From positions 3,650,501-3,714,500 of the forward strand of contig NZ_CP077683.1 of NCBI RefSeq assembly GCF_019063845.1: a DNA stretch of 64,000 bases, read 5' to 3'. The notes beneath the pieces were generated by a model. That model was not told the origin of the DNA. It saw only the letters and a list, made by a program, of their open reading frames with translations, and did not search any database. Position numbers and translations under genes: made by a program. Below, piece after piece: positions 18,522-27,090 of this stretch (its first letter is position 1; each line of letters begins with the position of its first letter). The DNA is from Geomonas subterranea. GTDB lineage: Bacteria; Desulfobacterota; Desulfuromonadia; Geobacterales; Geobacteraceae.

Positions 18522-18713
18522 ATGTTTGGATTCGGCATGCCGGAGCTCATTATTATCCTGGTGATCGTGCTCGTGGTGTTCGGTGCCGGCCGGCTCCCGG
18601 AGATCGGCGGCGCGCTTGGCAAGAGCATCAGGAACTTCAAGAAGGCTTCCAGCGGCAAGGACGAAATTGAGATTAAAGCCGGCCGCCCTGATGACGATAA
18701 GAAAGGGAGCTAG
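18522..18713 (+). CDS. tatA: Sec-independent translocase protein TatA
   Basis: The 63-residue protein has the TatA layout. There is a short N-terminus (MFGFGMPEL), one membrane helix ([20 protein letters not shown]), the amphipathic helix [13 protein letters not shown], and a charged tail. It forms the pore of the twin-arginine export path used by folded, cofactor-bearing proteins such as the ActB-like protein encoded at 52405. GGGAGG lies four bases before the ATG at 18522, which is preferred to an upstream ATG at 18477. A terminator follows, so it is a single-gene unit. tatC is not in the window. Confidence 0.93.
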   Translation: MFGFGMPELIIILVIVLVVFGAGRLPEIGGALGKSIRNFKKASSGKDEIEIKAGRPDDDKKGS

Positions 18714-18746
18714 CTCCAGCTCATTAGTTTGAGTCTCGTCGTTCCG

Positions 18747-18780
18747 AGGTCCCCGCTGCAGCTTGCGGGGGCCTTTTTAT
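18747..18780 (+). terminator. terminator after tatA
   Basis: AGGTCCCCGC and GCGGGGGCCTTTTT pair around a loop containing TGCAGCTT, with a long T-rich tail. Confidence 0.85.
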
Positions 18781-18831
18781 TTTTTTGGCGCGGCGTAAAG
18801 GCGAAACAAGGCAGCCACACCGGGAAGGATC

Positions 18832-20727
18832 ATGAAAAAACAGCACAAGGAACCAGCAGCAGCCCATGGCGCCGGGCAGATCGTGGAACTGCTGGTCGCC
18901 ACCGGCGTCATCACCAATCAGCAGCTGCTCTACGCCCAGCGGGTGCACAGCAAGCTGCAGTCCCCGAAGACGCTGATCGACGTGCTCCAGGAACTGGAGT
19001 ACATAAAGCGTGAGGACGTGGTGCGCACCCTGCGCGAGAACAGCCTCTCCATCCGTATAGGAGACCTGCTGGTGGAGCTCGGCTACCTGAAGCAGAGCGA
19101 GCTGCTCACCGCGCTGAACCTGCAAAAGGAGGGCGGCACCCCGCGCAAGATGCTCGGGGACATCATCGTCGAAAAAGGGTTCATCGAGGAACGCAGGCTG
19201 ACCGAGGTGCTTTCCTTCCAGCTCGGATTCCCGATGGCCGAGCTGGAATTCCGCAAGCTGGACCGCAAGCTGTTCGCCAAGGCGCCCTTCGAGGTGTTCC
19301 GGGACGAGCTCTTCGTCCCTTACGCCGTGGACGAGGACGGCGCGACGCTGGTCGCCTTCGCCAACCCGCTGGAGAAGTACTCGCGCCTGTCCGCCGAGAA
19401 GATCTTCGGCAGGAACGTGAAGCCCTCCATCGCCACCCGTACCGCCATCCTCTCCGCCATCATCGCTGCGCAAAAAACCGCCGGCGACGACGCCGCGGTG
19501 CCGGACGAGACCACCGTCGTCGGGATGATCAACAAGCTCTTCGACGACGCCATGACCATGGGGGCGAGCGACATCCACATCGAGCCGCTCAGGGACCGGC
19601 TCCGCATACGGCTGCGTCACGACGGCGTGATGATGCCGCACATGGAGCTCTCGCTCGACCTGGCTCCGCAGCTCTCCTCGCGCATCAAGGTGATGGCCCA
19701 TGCCGACATCGCCGAGAAAAGGCGTCACCAGGACGGGCGCATCATCTACGAGAGCCGGCTGCACGGCTTCAACCTCGACATGCGCGTCTCCTTCTACATC
19801 ACCATCTTCGGCGAAAAGATCGTGCTGCGCCTTTTGAACAAGAAGGAGGCGATCCTCGAGGTCTCGCAGATCGGGATGGCGCCGCGCATGCTCAAGCAGT
19901 TCATGGAGGACGCCCTGGAGACCCCGTCGGGGGTGATGATCATCACCGGCCCCACCGGCAGCGGCAAGACCTCGACCCTCTACGGCTGCGTAAGCCACTT
20001 GAACAACATCAACACCAGCATCATCACGGCCGAGGACCCGGTGGAGTACGTCATCGAGGGGGTGGCCCAGTGCTCCATCAACAACAAGATCGGGGTGACC
20101 TTCGAGGAGACCCTGCGCCACATGGTGCGCCAGGACCCGGACGTGATCGTCCTGGGCGAGATCCGCGACACCTTCTCGGCGGAAACCGCGATACAGGCCG
20201 CACTCACCGGCCACAAGGTGCTCACCACCTTCCACACCGAGGACAGCATCGGCGGCCTTTTGCGCCTGATGAACATGCAGATCGAGTCGTTCCTGATCTC
20301 CTCCACCGTGGTCTGCGTCGTCGCACAGCGCCTGCTGCGCCTGGTCTGTAACGACTGCGCCGAACCGTACATCCCCACTCCCGCTGAGTACGGCCGCATG
20401 GGCATGACGGCCAAGGACCTGGCCGGAGCCAACTTCCGCGCGGGGCGTGGCTGCTCCAACTGCCGGTTCACAGGCTTCAAGGGGAGAAACGCCGTCTTCG
20501 AGCTCCTGGTCCTGAACGAGCCCGTGAAGGAGGCGATTCTGCAAAACAGGTCCTCCGCCGAGATCCGCAAGCTGAGCATGGAGACCTCCGGGCTGGTGAC
20601 CCTGTTCGAGGATGGCCTGGTGAAGGCTGCCAACGGGCTGATCTCCGTCCACGAGGTGCTGCGCGACCTCCCCCGCATCGGGTCGCCCCGGCCACTCATG
20701 GAACTGCGGCGCATCCTGGGGTACTGA
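18832..20727 (+). CDS. GspE/PilB/MshE-family type II/IV secretion ATPase with MshEN domains
   Basis: This 631-residue AAA-type ATPase has Walker A GPTGSGKTSTLYG (near residue 371), the Asp and His boxes of the family (AEDPVEY, GEIRDTFSAETAIQAALTGHKVLTTFHT) and a zinc-binding CNDC...CSNC pair (residues about 505-545). The N-terminus holds two MshEN-like units. The second (residues 74-125: RIGDLLVELGYLKQSELLTA, then LGDIIVEKGFI) fits the cyclic di-GMP-binding pattern RLGxxLVxxGxL...LGxxLVxxGxI. It would power a pilus or secretion machine, but none of the usual partner genes are nearby. GGAAGG precedes the ATG. An HDOD gene begins 38 bases downstream on the same strand. Confidence 0.9.
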   Translation: MKKQHKEPAAAHGAGQIVELLVATGVITNQQLLYAQRVHSKLQSPKTLIDVLQELEYIKREDVVRTLRENSLSIRIGDLLVELGYLKQSELLTALNLQKEGGTPRKMLGDIIVEKGFIEERRLTEVLSFQLGFPMAELEFRKLDRKLFAKAPFEVFRDELFVPYAVDEDGATLVAFANPLEKYSRLSAEKIFGRNVKPSIATRTAILSAIIAAQKTAGDDAAVPDETTVVGMINKLFDDAMTMGASDIHIEPLRDRLRIRLRHDGVMMPHMELSLDLAPQLSSRIKVMAHADIAEKRRHQDGRIIYESRLHGFNLDMRVSFYITIFGEKIVLRLLNKKEAILEVSQIGMAPRMLKQFMEDALETPSGVMIITGPTGSGKTSTLYGCVSHLNNINTSIITAEDPVEYVIEGVAQCSINNKIGVTFEETLRHMVRQDPDVIVLGEIRDTFSAETAIQAALTGHKVLTTFHTEDSIGGLLRLMNMQIESFLISSTVVCVVAQRLLRLVCNDCAEPYIPTPAEYGRMGMTAKDLAGANFRAGRGCSNCRFTGFKGRNAVFELLVLNEPVKEAILQNRSSAEIRKLSMETSGLVTLFEDGLVKAANGLISVHEVLRDLPRIGSPRPLMELRRILGY

Positions 20728-20765
20728 GGAGGAGAAGAGATGCATTCATCAAGAAGGGGGCTGAC

Positions 20766-21617
20766 ATGAACCAGCAAACCTCGATCGTCGACGTGATCAA
20801 GGCGCGGCTTGCCGAGGGAAGCCTCAGCATCCCGGTGTTCCACGTGGTGGCGCTCAGGCTGCAGCAGGCGCTGGCCCGCCCGAACTTCGACATCAAGGAG
20901 GTGCACCAGCTCCTCAACGCCGACCCGGGCATCGCCACCGGCGTCCTCAGGGCGGCCAACTCCGCCTTCTACGCCGGCCTCACCAAGGTGAGCACCATCC
21001 GCGAAGCGATCATCAGGCTGGGCGCCAACGACGTGGCCACCCTTGCCATGGTCACGACGCAGCAGGACCTGTACCGCTCCAACGACACCCGGTACAACGC
21101 CATCATGCAGACGCTTTGGAAACATGCTTTCTGCTGCGCGGTGGGGAGCAAATGGCTGGCGCAAAAGGTGGGGTTCGCTGCACAGGCACAGGAGGCGTTT
21201 CTGGGAGGGCTGCTGCACGACCTGGGCAAACTCTTTCTCCTGAAGTGCATGGAGGAGGTGTGCCGCGAGCAGCATTTCAACGGGGTCACCAGCCAGGCGG
21301 TCTTGAGGGAGGTGCTCACCACGCTGCATGTTGAGCAGGGCTACCAGCTCATGGTGCAGTGGCAGATGCCGCAGGTGTACTGCGACATCGTGGCCAGTCA
21401 CCAGCAGGAGCGATGGGACCAGGGGAACGTACTGCTGGCCATGGTGCGGCTCGCCAACCTCGCCTGCCGCAAGCTGGGCATCGGGATGAACCGCGACCCC
21501 GCGGTCCTGCTCTTCGCTTCGGGGGAGGCGCAGGTGCTGGGTCTCAAGGAGACCACCCTCGCGGAATTGGAAATCGTCATCGAGGACGCCCTGACCGTCC
21601 CCATGTCGGCGGATTAG
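20766..21617 (+). CDS. HDOD domain protein
   Basis: This 283-residue protein has an HDOD domain, a degenerate HD-type fold without the full metal site. It shows the family features HQLLNADPGIATGVLRAANSAFY and IREAIIRLGANDVATLAMV, with a partial HD-like LGGLLHDLGKLFLL. HDOD proteins work in signalling as scaffolds rather than hydrolases, often with secretion ATPases or c-di-GMP proteins. AAGGGGG precedes the ATG. It follows the GspE-like gene by 38 bases, so the two are probably co-transcribed and functionally linked. Confidence 0.88.
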   Translation: MNQQTSIVDVIKARLAEGSLSIPVFHVVALRLQQALARPNFDIKEVHQLLNADPGIATGVLRAANSAFYAGLTKVSTIREAIIRLGANDVATLAMVTTQQDLYRSNDTRYNAIMQTLWKHAFCCAVGSKWLAQKVGFAAQAQEAFLGGLLHDLGKLFLLKCMEEVCREQHFNGVTSQAVLREVLTTLHVEQGYQLMVQWQMPQVYCDIVASHQQERWDQGNVLLAMVRLANLACRKLGIGMNRDPAVLLFASGEAQVLGLKETTLAELEIVIEDALTVPMSAD

Positions 21618-21635
21618 CGGCGGGCGGGGCGGCGG

Positions 21636-22016
21636 TCAGTGCAGCCACCGCTTCAACAGCTCCGGGTTGAGCGGTTTCGGCAAGACGGCCAGTACGCCAA
21701 GGCTCCTGCACTGTTCGAGATCCTTGGGATCTTCCGATGAGGAGAGCGCGAAGACCTTGAGGCCCCTGGTCCGCTCGTCGCTGCGCAGCCGCTGCAGCAC
21801 CCCCACCCCGTCGATCTTGGGGAGTTTCATGTCCAGCAGCACGAAGTTGGGCTCATGGTGCTGCCCCCACGTCCCCTCTCCCAGCAGCATCCCCAACGCT
21901 TCAGCCCCGTCGCGCGCAACCACGACATTGTCATAGCCCGCCTTCTTCAAGGCCCGCAAGGCGAGTTCTTCGCAATTGCTGTTATCTTCGACCAACAAAA
22001 TCTCAGCTTCTTGCAT
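21636..22016 (-). CDS. orphan response regulator, single receiver domain
   Basis: The 126-residue receiver has the acidic pair in VEDNSNCEE, the phospho-acceptor Asp in FVLLDMKLPKIDG, Ser in FALSSSEDP and Lys in VLPKPLNPE. It lacks an output domain. It is related to the regulator at 17899-18348 (both share ARDGAEAL and LPK(V/I)(N/D)G) and the two flank the tatA-ATPase-HDOD genes. GGGAGG lies about five bases before the ATG at 22016. It converges on the HDOD gene with an 18-base gap and no clear terminator between them. Confidence 0.87.
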   Translation of the reverse strand: MQEAEILLVEDNSNCEELALRALKKAGYDNVVVARDGAEALGMLLGEGTWGQHHEPNFVLLDMKLPKIDGVGVLQRLRSDERTRGLKVFALSSSEDPKDLEQCRSLGVLAVLPKPLNPELLKRWLH

Positions 22017-22434
22017 AGCGCCTCCCAAAACTGCGGCTCAGGGTTCCTGTACTGTCGAACTGGACGTGGTGATTCGGCGGTGTTCCGTCTTTAAATATTA
22101 AACAGTATTTAACATTTTACACTATAAATTAAGTGGGCGCTTCCGCTGCCTCACAGCTCCTAGCTGCTCTTGCCGTCCTCGCACGACCTCGTGCAAACAT
22201 CTCTCAAAGGCCGCCATTTCGCCAAAGAATGCGATAATCGCGATGTCTCAGTGATGGGGTATTGAGAGCAGGCTCCCATCACTGTGACAGTGACCCATCC
22301 CCTATAAGCTAGGTATTATTGTATATCATACATTAACATATGCACAAATAGGGTTTTTCGAAAGCTCAAAAAAAAAAACGCCGCACCGTGATTTCTCACT
22401 GGCGCGGCGCGGCTAATGTTCGCTGCGACAGGCC
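22017..22434. other. 418-base gap: AT-rich promoter region, inverted repeat, hairpin
   Basis: Near 22080-22135 the DNA is AT-rich and suits the promoter of the response regulator to its left. At 22249-22258 and 22275-22284 CAGTGATGGG and CCCATCACTG form a perfect ten-base inverted repeat with a 16-base loop. A second AT-rich tract lies at 22310-22345. The right end holds the terminator described separately. No coding frame is convincing; a small RNA is possible but unproven. Confidence 0.5.
22367..22410 (-). terminator. Rho-independent terminator after the hemerythrin gene
   Basis: On the minus strand CGCCGCGCCAGTGA and TCACGGTGCGGCG pair with one mismatch around a GAAA loop, followed by a run of twelve T. 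It closes the operon that runs from the DUF748 gene. Confidence 0.9.
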
Positions 22435-22947
22435 CTAACCCTCTACCGGCGCTCCGTGCGACGGCTTGCGTCCTTCCCGCTTGCTTCTTTGGAAGGCCAG
22501 GGCGATCTCGTGCTGCTGCTCCTTGCCGAGGGCTTTCCTCGCCAGCTTGAAGACCTCCCGCTCCTCCTCCTGCATGTGGTGCTCGACGATCTCACCGAGC
22601 ACCTTCAGTTTCGCCATCCAGCGTTCGTCATCCACAGCCAGGGATTGGAAGGTCCCCAGCACGGTCTTTGCGACCTGGTGTTCCTCGAACGCCTGCAGTA
22701 CCTTGTCGCGCATCTCCTCGTTCTGTTCCAGAACGCTGTAGAAGAACCGCTCCTCCCCTTCCATATGCAATTCGAGCTCTTCCACCAATTGCGAGAACAG
22801 CTTCTGTAGCGATGAGATCTCCTTCTTGCCCGCCTTTTCCGCCTTGTCGAAAAGGTAACGCGCCTTCTCGTGATCCTGCTTCAGCACGTCGAAGATGGTC
22901 ATCTCCGCGCGGCCGTGCGACTCGCTGCTCTTCTGGCTTGTCGGCAT
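22435..22947 (-). CDS. hemerythrin HHE-domain protein
   Basis: The 170-residue four-helix protein has the HHE-type iron-ligand pattern: H in KQDHEKARYLF, HMEGEE in helix 2, H in FEEHQVAK, and EHHMQEEERE in helix 4. Such domains bind a di-iron site and handle oxygen, nitric oxide or iron. There is no membrane segment. GAGGAG lies seven bases before the ATG at 22947, preferred to an upstream start that would read through a repeat end. It is the last gene of a minus-strand set of small stress genes, before a strong terminator. Confidence 0.88.
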   Translation of the reverse strand: MPTSQKSSESHGRAEMTIFDVLKQDHEKARYLFDKAEKAGKKEISSLQKLFSQLVEELELHMEGEERFFYSVLEQNEEMRDKVLQAFEEHQVAKTVLGTFQSLAVDDERWMAKLKVLGEIVEHHMQEEEREVFKLARKALGKEQQHEIALAFQRSKREGRKPSHGAPVEG

Positions 22948-22989
22948 CTGATTTCTCCTCGTGGCGCCACGGTACCCGGCGCTCATACA

Positions 22990-23016
22990 TGTAGGGGCGA
23001 ACTTCCGTTCGCCCCC
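22990..23016. repeat. single-end copy of the MITE-like repeat
   Basis: TGTAGGGGCGAAC and GTTCGCCCCC make the small palindrome found at the ends of the elements at 4921 and 7851. The second end is not visible here. Confidence 0.6.
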
Positions 23017-23048
23017 GCGTTGCAACGTCCTGGTTTCACAACCGGTCC

Positions 23049-23612
23049 CTATGCCATACCCCTCGGCTTGGGTTTGTCGGAGCTGGCGAAATCCGCCTTG
23101 GACTCGCCCTCGGAGCCGATGTCGGAGGCGCCGGTCTGTTTCAGGATCTCGATGGCGCGCTTTTTCCAGTCGGCGTTGTCACAGTGCACCGAAAGGAGGA
23201 TCCCCCCTTCCTTGACACGCCCTTCATAGCGCTTGGCCTCGTATTCCGGGATCCCCATCCCGACGAGCGCCCCGGCGACCCCGCCGATCACGCCCCCCGC
23301 GCCCACGCCTGCCAAAGCCGCGACGATCGGCCCGGCCGCGATGAAGGGGCCGACGCCCGGGATGGCCAGTGCGCCGATGCCGCTCAGCCACCCGAGAGCC
23401 CCGCCGATCACCGCCCCTGTGCCCGCGCCCGTCGTGGAGCCTTCCGGGAGCTTCGTGTGTTTCTCGTGGGCGAAATCCTTGGTCCCGACGTTCTCTGAGA
23501 AGAGGACCGAGATGTCGGTGTTGCGGAAGTCCGCCGCGCGCAGCGATTCGACTGCCTGTTCAACACTGTCGCGGCTGCGGTAGATGCCGAAAACTGCCGT
23601 GTTCTTTGCCAT
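23049..23612 (-). CDS. general-stress-type protein with glycine-zipper segment (YflT/GSP17M-like)
   Basis: The 187-residue protein has an N-terminal ferredoxin-like half (AVFGIYRSRDSVEQAVESLRAADFRNTDISVLF), a central glycine/alanine-rich hydrophobic stretch (residues about 65-115, repeated GAGTGAVIGGALG and GVGAGGVIGGVAGALVG) and a C-terminal half ending in a second alpha/beta piece (GGILLSVHCDNADWKKRAIEILKQTGASDI). This layout is that of proteins annotated as general stress protein 17M or DUF3341-like, which is also the fold of ActD. The zipper may insert in a membrane. AAGGAGG precedes the ATG. It lies in an operon with hemerythrin, DUF6496 and DUF3309 genes. Confidence 0.75.
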   Translation of the reverse strand: MAKNTAVFGIYRSRDSVEQAVESLRAADFRNTDISVLFSENVGTKDFAHEKHTKLPEGSTTGAGTGAVIGGALGWLSGIGALAIPGVGPFIAAGPIVAALAGVGAGGVIGGVAGALVGMGIPEYEAKRYEGRVKEGGILLSVHCDNADWKKRAIEILKQTGASDIGSEGESKADFASSDKPKPRGMA

Positions 23613-23657
23613 TTTAGGCCTCCTTTTTTCTCGTACTGCCGGATTGCGGTGCCCGTC

Positions 23658-23846
23658 TTACTTCTTCTTCGGAGGCTCAGGCACCTTGGCTCCCTTCTCG
23701 CGCGCCTCCGAAAGACCGATGGCTACGGCCTGTTTGCGGTCGGTTACCTTTTTGCCGCTGCCACCGCTTTTCAATTCCCCCTTTTTGAACTTGTCCATAA
23801 CCTCGTGCACCGTTTCCTGCGCTTTCTTCCCGTACTTGTTGGCCAT
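23658..23846 (-). CDS. DUF6496-type small basic protein
   Basis: A 62-residue Lys/Gly-rich protein: MANKYGKKAQETVHEVMDKF, then KSGGSGKKVTDRKQAVAIGLSEAREKGAKVP. The DRKQAVAIGLSEARxKGAKVP core is common in small stress proteins of many soil bacteria (DUF6496); the role is unknown. GGAGG lies eight bases before the ATG. It is 27 bases downstream of the DUF3309-like gene in the stress operon. No Cys or membrane segment is present, and the charge suggests nucleic-acid or polyanion binding. Confidence 0.82.
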   Translation of the reverse strand: MANKYGKKAQETVHEVMDKFKKGELKSGGSGKKVTDRKQAVAIGLSEAREKGAKVPEPPKKK

Positions 23847-23873
23847 AGCGTTTTCCTCCCCGTCCCGCCCCGC

Positions 23874-24026
23874 CTAGATGCGTCCCAAGAGCACCAGGAT
23901 CAGCAGGATCAACAGGACCAGCCCCAAGCCGCCGCTCGGGTAGTAACCCCACCCCGCGCTGTAGGGCCAGGTGGGGAGTGAACCGACGAGCAGCAATATC
24001 ACGATCAAAAGCAGAATCAACCTCAT
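23874..24026 (-). CDS. DUF3309-like small membrane protein
   Basis: A 50-residue hydrophobic protein with two membrane segments (RLILLLIVILLLVGSLPTW and GLGLVLLILLILVLLGRI) separated by PYSAGWGYYPSGG. The WPYSxxWGYxPSGGLGL centre is the DUF3309 signature; function unknown. The ATG at 24026 has GGAGG upstream; a start at 24059 would add a polar tail that the family lacks. It lies between the DUF748 and DUF6496 genes in one operon. Confidence 0.85.
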   Translation of the reverse strand: MRLILLLIVILLLVGSLPTWPYSAGWGYYPSGGLGLVLLILLILVLLGRI

Positions 24027-24066
24027 GACGTCCTCCTTTTCCTCTTTGGGATCTGCCACAGCTGCA

Positions 24067-25692
24067 TCACTTGTGTTTGCCGAGCGCGTCGACGTTCCTC
24101 TCGAAGGTGGGCAAAATGGCCTTGATGAAGGCGTTGCGGATCAGTTCCACCACGACCTGCCACGTATTGGTCTTCGGGTTTTGCAGCGGGCCGGAGATGT
24201 CCGCCTTGGTCGCCACCTGGTCCCGGGGCCTGTTCTCCAGCAGCTTGGCTACCCCTCCCACCAGCATCTCGTACACCCTGTGGAAGAACCCCTTGTTCTT
24301 GTCCTGGCGCCGGTCGTACACCTTCATGTCCTTGAAAAAGGGCTTGATGTACCCGTTCACCCTGTTGTTCTTCACGTGCAGTTCGGTGACCAGTGAAAAG
24401 GTGCCGGCGGTCACGTCGAAGTGGCCGTAGCTGCGGAGCAGGTCGTTGAGCGAGACGAGCTGGGTGTTGTCGATTTTCAGGTAGAGATCGAGGTCCGGAC
24501 CCTTGTCCTCCGGCCGGAAGGCCGCCGTCGCCTGGGTACTCCCGCTCCCCATGAATTTCCCCGACAGCCTCGCCTTTGCCGGTCCCTTGGAGAACTGGTT
24601 GGAGAAGTTGTCCAGGTAGAAGTTCGCATCGGAGAGGAACAGGCGGACCCTTCTGCCGTCGTAGGTGTTGATGAAGCCGACGTTGGCATCGGTCAGGCTC
24701 AAATGCTCGATGGTCAGTACCAGGTCGGGCTTGTTGCTCACCTCCTTGGCCGCCTTCTTCACTTTCTCCGCCCTTCTCGATTCCGCCCGGGCCGTCTGCG
24801 CCGTGTGGATGTAGTCGAGCTTCACGCCCTGGATGGCGAGCTTCTTGAGCCGCGCCGTCTGCACCTTGCGGCCGTACTCGACGTCGCCGCTCGCGCTCAG
24901 CACGCCCCCCTCGATCCTGACGTTGGAGCGGGCGGCAAGCTGCGCGAAATATGCGATGGGGACCTTGGCCAACTCGATGGCGGCCTTCACCGCGGGCGTC
25001 GGTTCCGCCAGGAAGTTGGCCCTTCCCTCCACGGTGCCATGTCCGTTGCCGAAGATGTCGGTTTCAAGGCGGAAGTCGGACGGGTAGACCTTGTCGGGCA
25101 GGTGTATGTTGCGGATGTTGTCCGCCGACAGGCTCAGGTGGCTAAGTCTGAGCGGCCGCTTGGGATCTTCATCGATATAGGTGAGGCTTCCGTCGGTGAT
25201 CTTCAAAAGGTTGATCTTCAGGGGGTAGATCGCCTCGAACGCCTGTTGCCACCCCTTCTGTTTCATGGGGACCTTGCTCGCCGCCTCGCTTTTGAGCTGC
25301 TGGAGGTTGACGTGGATCTTAGGCCCCTCGATCCGCATGTCTCCGACCAGCTTGGCGGAGAGGATCTCGCGCCACTGGACGCTGGCCCTCAGGTAGGGAA
25401 ACTCCGCCACCGGCGGCTGGGGGTGGGCCTCCTGGGAAATGGTCAACCCCTTGAGGGTGATGGAAAGACCGATCAGGCTGAAGTGCAGTTTGGGGAGCCG
25501 TACCTTGTACCCCTTGAGGCTCTGGTTCATCCGCCGTTCGGTGGTCCGTCGCAGCGGCTCGTCGATGAAGAAGCTGGCGATGAAGACGATCAGCACCAGG
25601 GAGATCAGTATCCCCACGATCCAGAGCAGCGCCTTCGGTACTGCCGGCATGCGACGGGTGCCGCCCGGCACCGGTTCGTTCCGTTCAACCAT
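24067..25692 (-). CDS. DUF748/AsmA-like protein
   Basis: This 541-residue protein has one N-terminal membrane helix (residues about 20-43) and a long beta-rich periplasmic body with AsmA/DUF748 features (ISLHFSLIGLSITLKGLTI-like start, VEGRANFLAEPTPAVKAAIELAKVPIAYFAQLAARSN). A C-terminal DUF748 part ends before the stop. AsmA-like proteins are thought to move phospholipids between membranes. It is the first gene of the operon that runs to hemerythrin. The next gene begins 40 bases downstream. Confidence 0.8.
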   Translation of the reverse strand: MVERNEPVPGGTRRMPAVPKALLWIVGILISLVLIVFIASFFIDEPLRRTTERRMNQSLKGYKVRLPKLHFSLIGLSITLKGLTISQEAHPQPPVAEFPYLRASVQWREILSAKLVGDMRIEGPKIHVNLQQLKSEAASKVPMKQKGWQQAFEAIYPLKINLLKITDGSLTYIDEDPKRPLRLSHLSLSADNIRNIHLPDKVYPSDFRLETDIFGNGHGTVEGRANFLAEPTPAVKAAIELAKVPIAYFAQLAARSNVRIEGGVLSASGDVEYGRKVQTARLKKLAIQGVKLDYIHTAQTARAESRRAEKVKKAAKEVSNKPDLVLTIEHLSLTDANVGFINTYDGRRVRLFLSDANFYLDNFSNQFSKGPAKARLSGKFMGSGSTQATAAFRPEDKGPDLDLYLKIDNTQLVSLNDLLRSYGHFDVTAGTFSLVTELHVKNNRVNGYIKPFFKDMKVYDRRQDKNKGFFHRVYEMLVGGVAKLLENRPRDQVATKADISGPLQNPKTNTWQVVVELIRNAFIKAILPTFERNVDALGKHK

Positions 25693-25963
25693 AACAATCT
25701 CCAGCGGTTACGGCAGACGCCCTGAGGCTTGATGAAAACACGCTAATAAATGTATGCGGTGCGCCTGCTTTGTCAATCGCGTCTGGCGCTTTAAGCCCTG
25801 TCGCCACCGCAAAAAGGAAGGGCGCGCATGCGGGGCAACGAGGCGTGCCCGCCCCTGCAGAGCGCTATCATCTGGATGGGCGCCTTCCGGCAATAATGGT
25901 AGAATTCGAGCTGTGCCTGCAGAAGACGCCGGCAACGAAGGCCAGCACCCAAGGAGGTAGACG

Positions 25964-26740
25964 ATGAGAGCCATGTGGTCCGGTTCGATAAGCTTCGGCT
26001 TGGTGAATATCCCGGTGAAACTTTACAGCGGCTCGCAGAGCAACTCGCTCGATCTTGATATGCTGCGCAAGAACGATCTCTGCCCGATCAAGTACCTGCG
26101 GGTCTGCAAGACCGACAACAAGGAAGTTCCCTACGAGGAGATCGTGAAGGGATACGAGTACAGCGACGGCGAGTACATCGTGCTCACCGACAAGGACTTC
26201 GAGAGCGCGAGCCTTGAGAAGACCCACCTCATCGACATCGTCAACTTCATCGATGAGAAGGAGATCGACGCCCGCTATTTCGAGAAGCCTTACTACCTCG
26301 AGCCGGACAAGAGCGGGCCGAAGGCGTACGCGCTGCTCAGGGAGGCCCTGAAGCGGTCGGGGAAGGTGGGGGTCGCCTACTACGTCCTGAGAAACCGCGG
26401 CAGCCTCGGCATCGTCCGCCCCCTGGACAACCTGCTTATATTGAATCAGATCAGGTATTCCGAAGAGGTCCGTGACGCCACCGACCTGAAGCTGCCCGGC
26501 AACGAGCAGGTGCGTGAGCAGGAAGTAGCCCTGGCGCTTACCCTGATCGAACAGCTGACCGTGAAGTTCGACCCGGCGCAATACAAGGACCAGTACATCG
26601 ACGACCTGAAGCGGCTGATCGAAGAGAAGGCGCAAGGGCGCCAGCCCGTAACGGCCAAAGCGCCGCCTCCCCCAAAGGTGGCCGACATGATGGCCCTTTT
26701 GAAGGAGAGCCTGAAGCAAAAACGCAAAGAGGCGGCATGA
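25964..26740 (+). CDS. ku: non-homologous end-joining protein Ku
   Basis: This 258-residue bacterial Ku homodimer subunit binds double-strand DNA ends and recruits LigD. The signature MRAMWSGSISFGLVNIPVKLYSGSQ is at the N-terminus, with ICKTDNKEVPYEEIVKGYEY-like and PYYLEPDKSGPKAYALLREAL motifs and a helical C-terminal region. The C-terminal tail after residue 215 is short and only mildly basic. AAGGAGG lies six bases before the ATG. The matching LigD gene lies 19.6 kb to the right on the same strand, outside this operon. A divergent DUF748 gene shares the 271-base upstream gap, where no further gene was seen. Confidence 0.96.
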   Translation: MRAMWSGSISFGLVNIPVKLYSGSQSNSLDLDMLRKNDLCPIKYLRVCKTDNKEVPYEEIVKGYEYSDGEYIVLTDKDFESASLEKTHLIDIVNFIDEKEIDARYFEKPYYLEPDKSGPKAYALLREALKRSGKVGVAYYVLRNRGSLGIVRPLDNLLILNQIRYSEEVRDATDLKLPGNEQVREQEVALALTLIEQLTVKFDPAQYKDQYIDDLKRLIEEKAQGRQPVTAKAPPPPKVADMMALLKESLKQKRKEAA

Positions 26741-27090
26741 CCGCGCCTCTCCTCCGCGGGGTCCATGCTCCCCCCTCCCCATCCCTCCCCCTCCGGGGGA
26801 GGGAGCCCCGCCGGTCCATCCCGGTCCATCCCGGTCCATCCCGGTCCATCCCGGTCCATCCCGCTCATCCCGCTCATCCCGCTCATCCCGCTCATCCATT
26901 CTCCTGCTCATTCAGTCAGCCATTCAGCCAAAGCCATTCATCCATAGCTCCCATCCTTCCCATGACTGCGGTTCCCACAATTCCCGCCGCCCCCATTGCA
27001 ATCGCGCCCTCGTGTGTTAGTTTGTTCTAATTCAAAAAACCGGAACCTTAATAAGAACGGGCGCCATCAGCTTCCAAGGGAGGATCAGGC
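26741..27090. repeat. 350-base gap with two tandem repeats and a GC-rich palindrome
   Basis: At 26768-26805 lies a CTCCCC/GGGGAG palindrome. At 26811-26860 five near-exact copies of a 10-base unit (CCGGTCCATC) follow, then about four copies of a 9-base unit (CCGCTCATC) to 26896. The rest has short CAT-rich repeats. No gene is supported. The SRPBCC gene starts at 27091. Confidence 0.85.

Noticed and set aside
18724-20745. Open frame of about 670 codons on the minus strand opposite the GspE-like gene
   Set aside because: It is the antisense shadow of a strongly recognisable ATPase gene in GC-rich DNA; no domain, no ribosome-binding site.
22017-22434. GEMM c-di-GMP riboswitch
   Set aside because: The conserved GEMM core with a GACGCAAAGCC-type segment was not found here or in front of the cytochrome genes.
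26811-26896. CRISPR array or replication-origin iterons
   Set aside because: The 9-10 base units abut with no spacers, and no replication gene is near.
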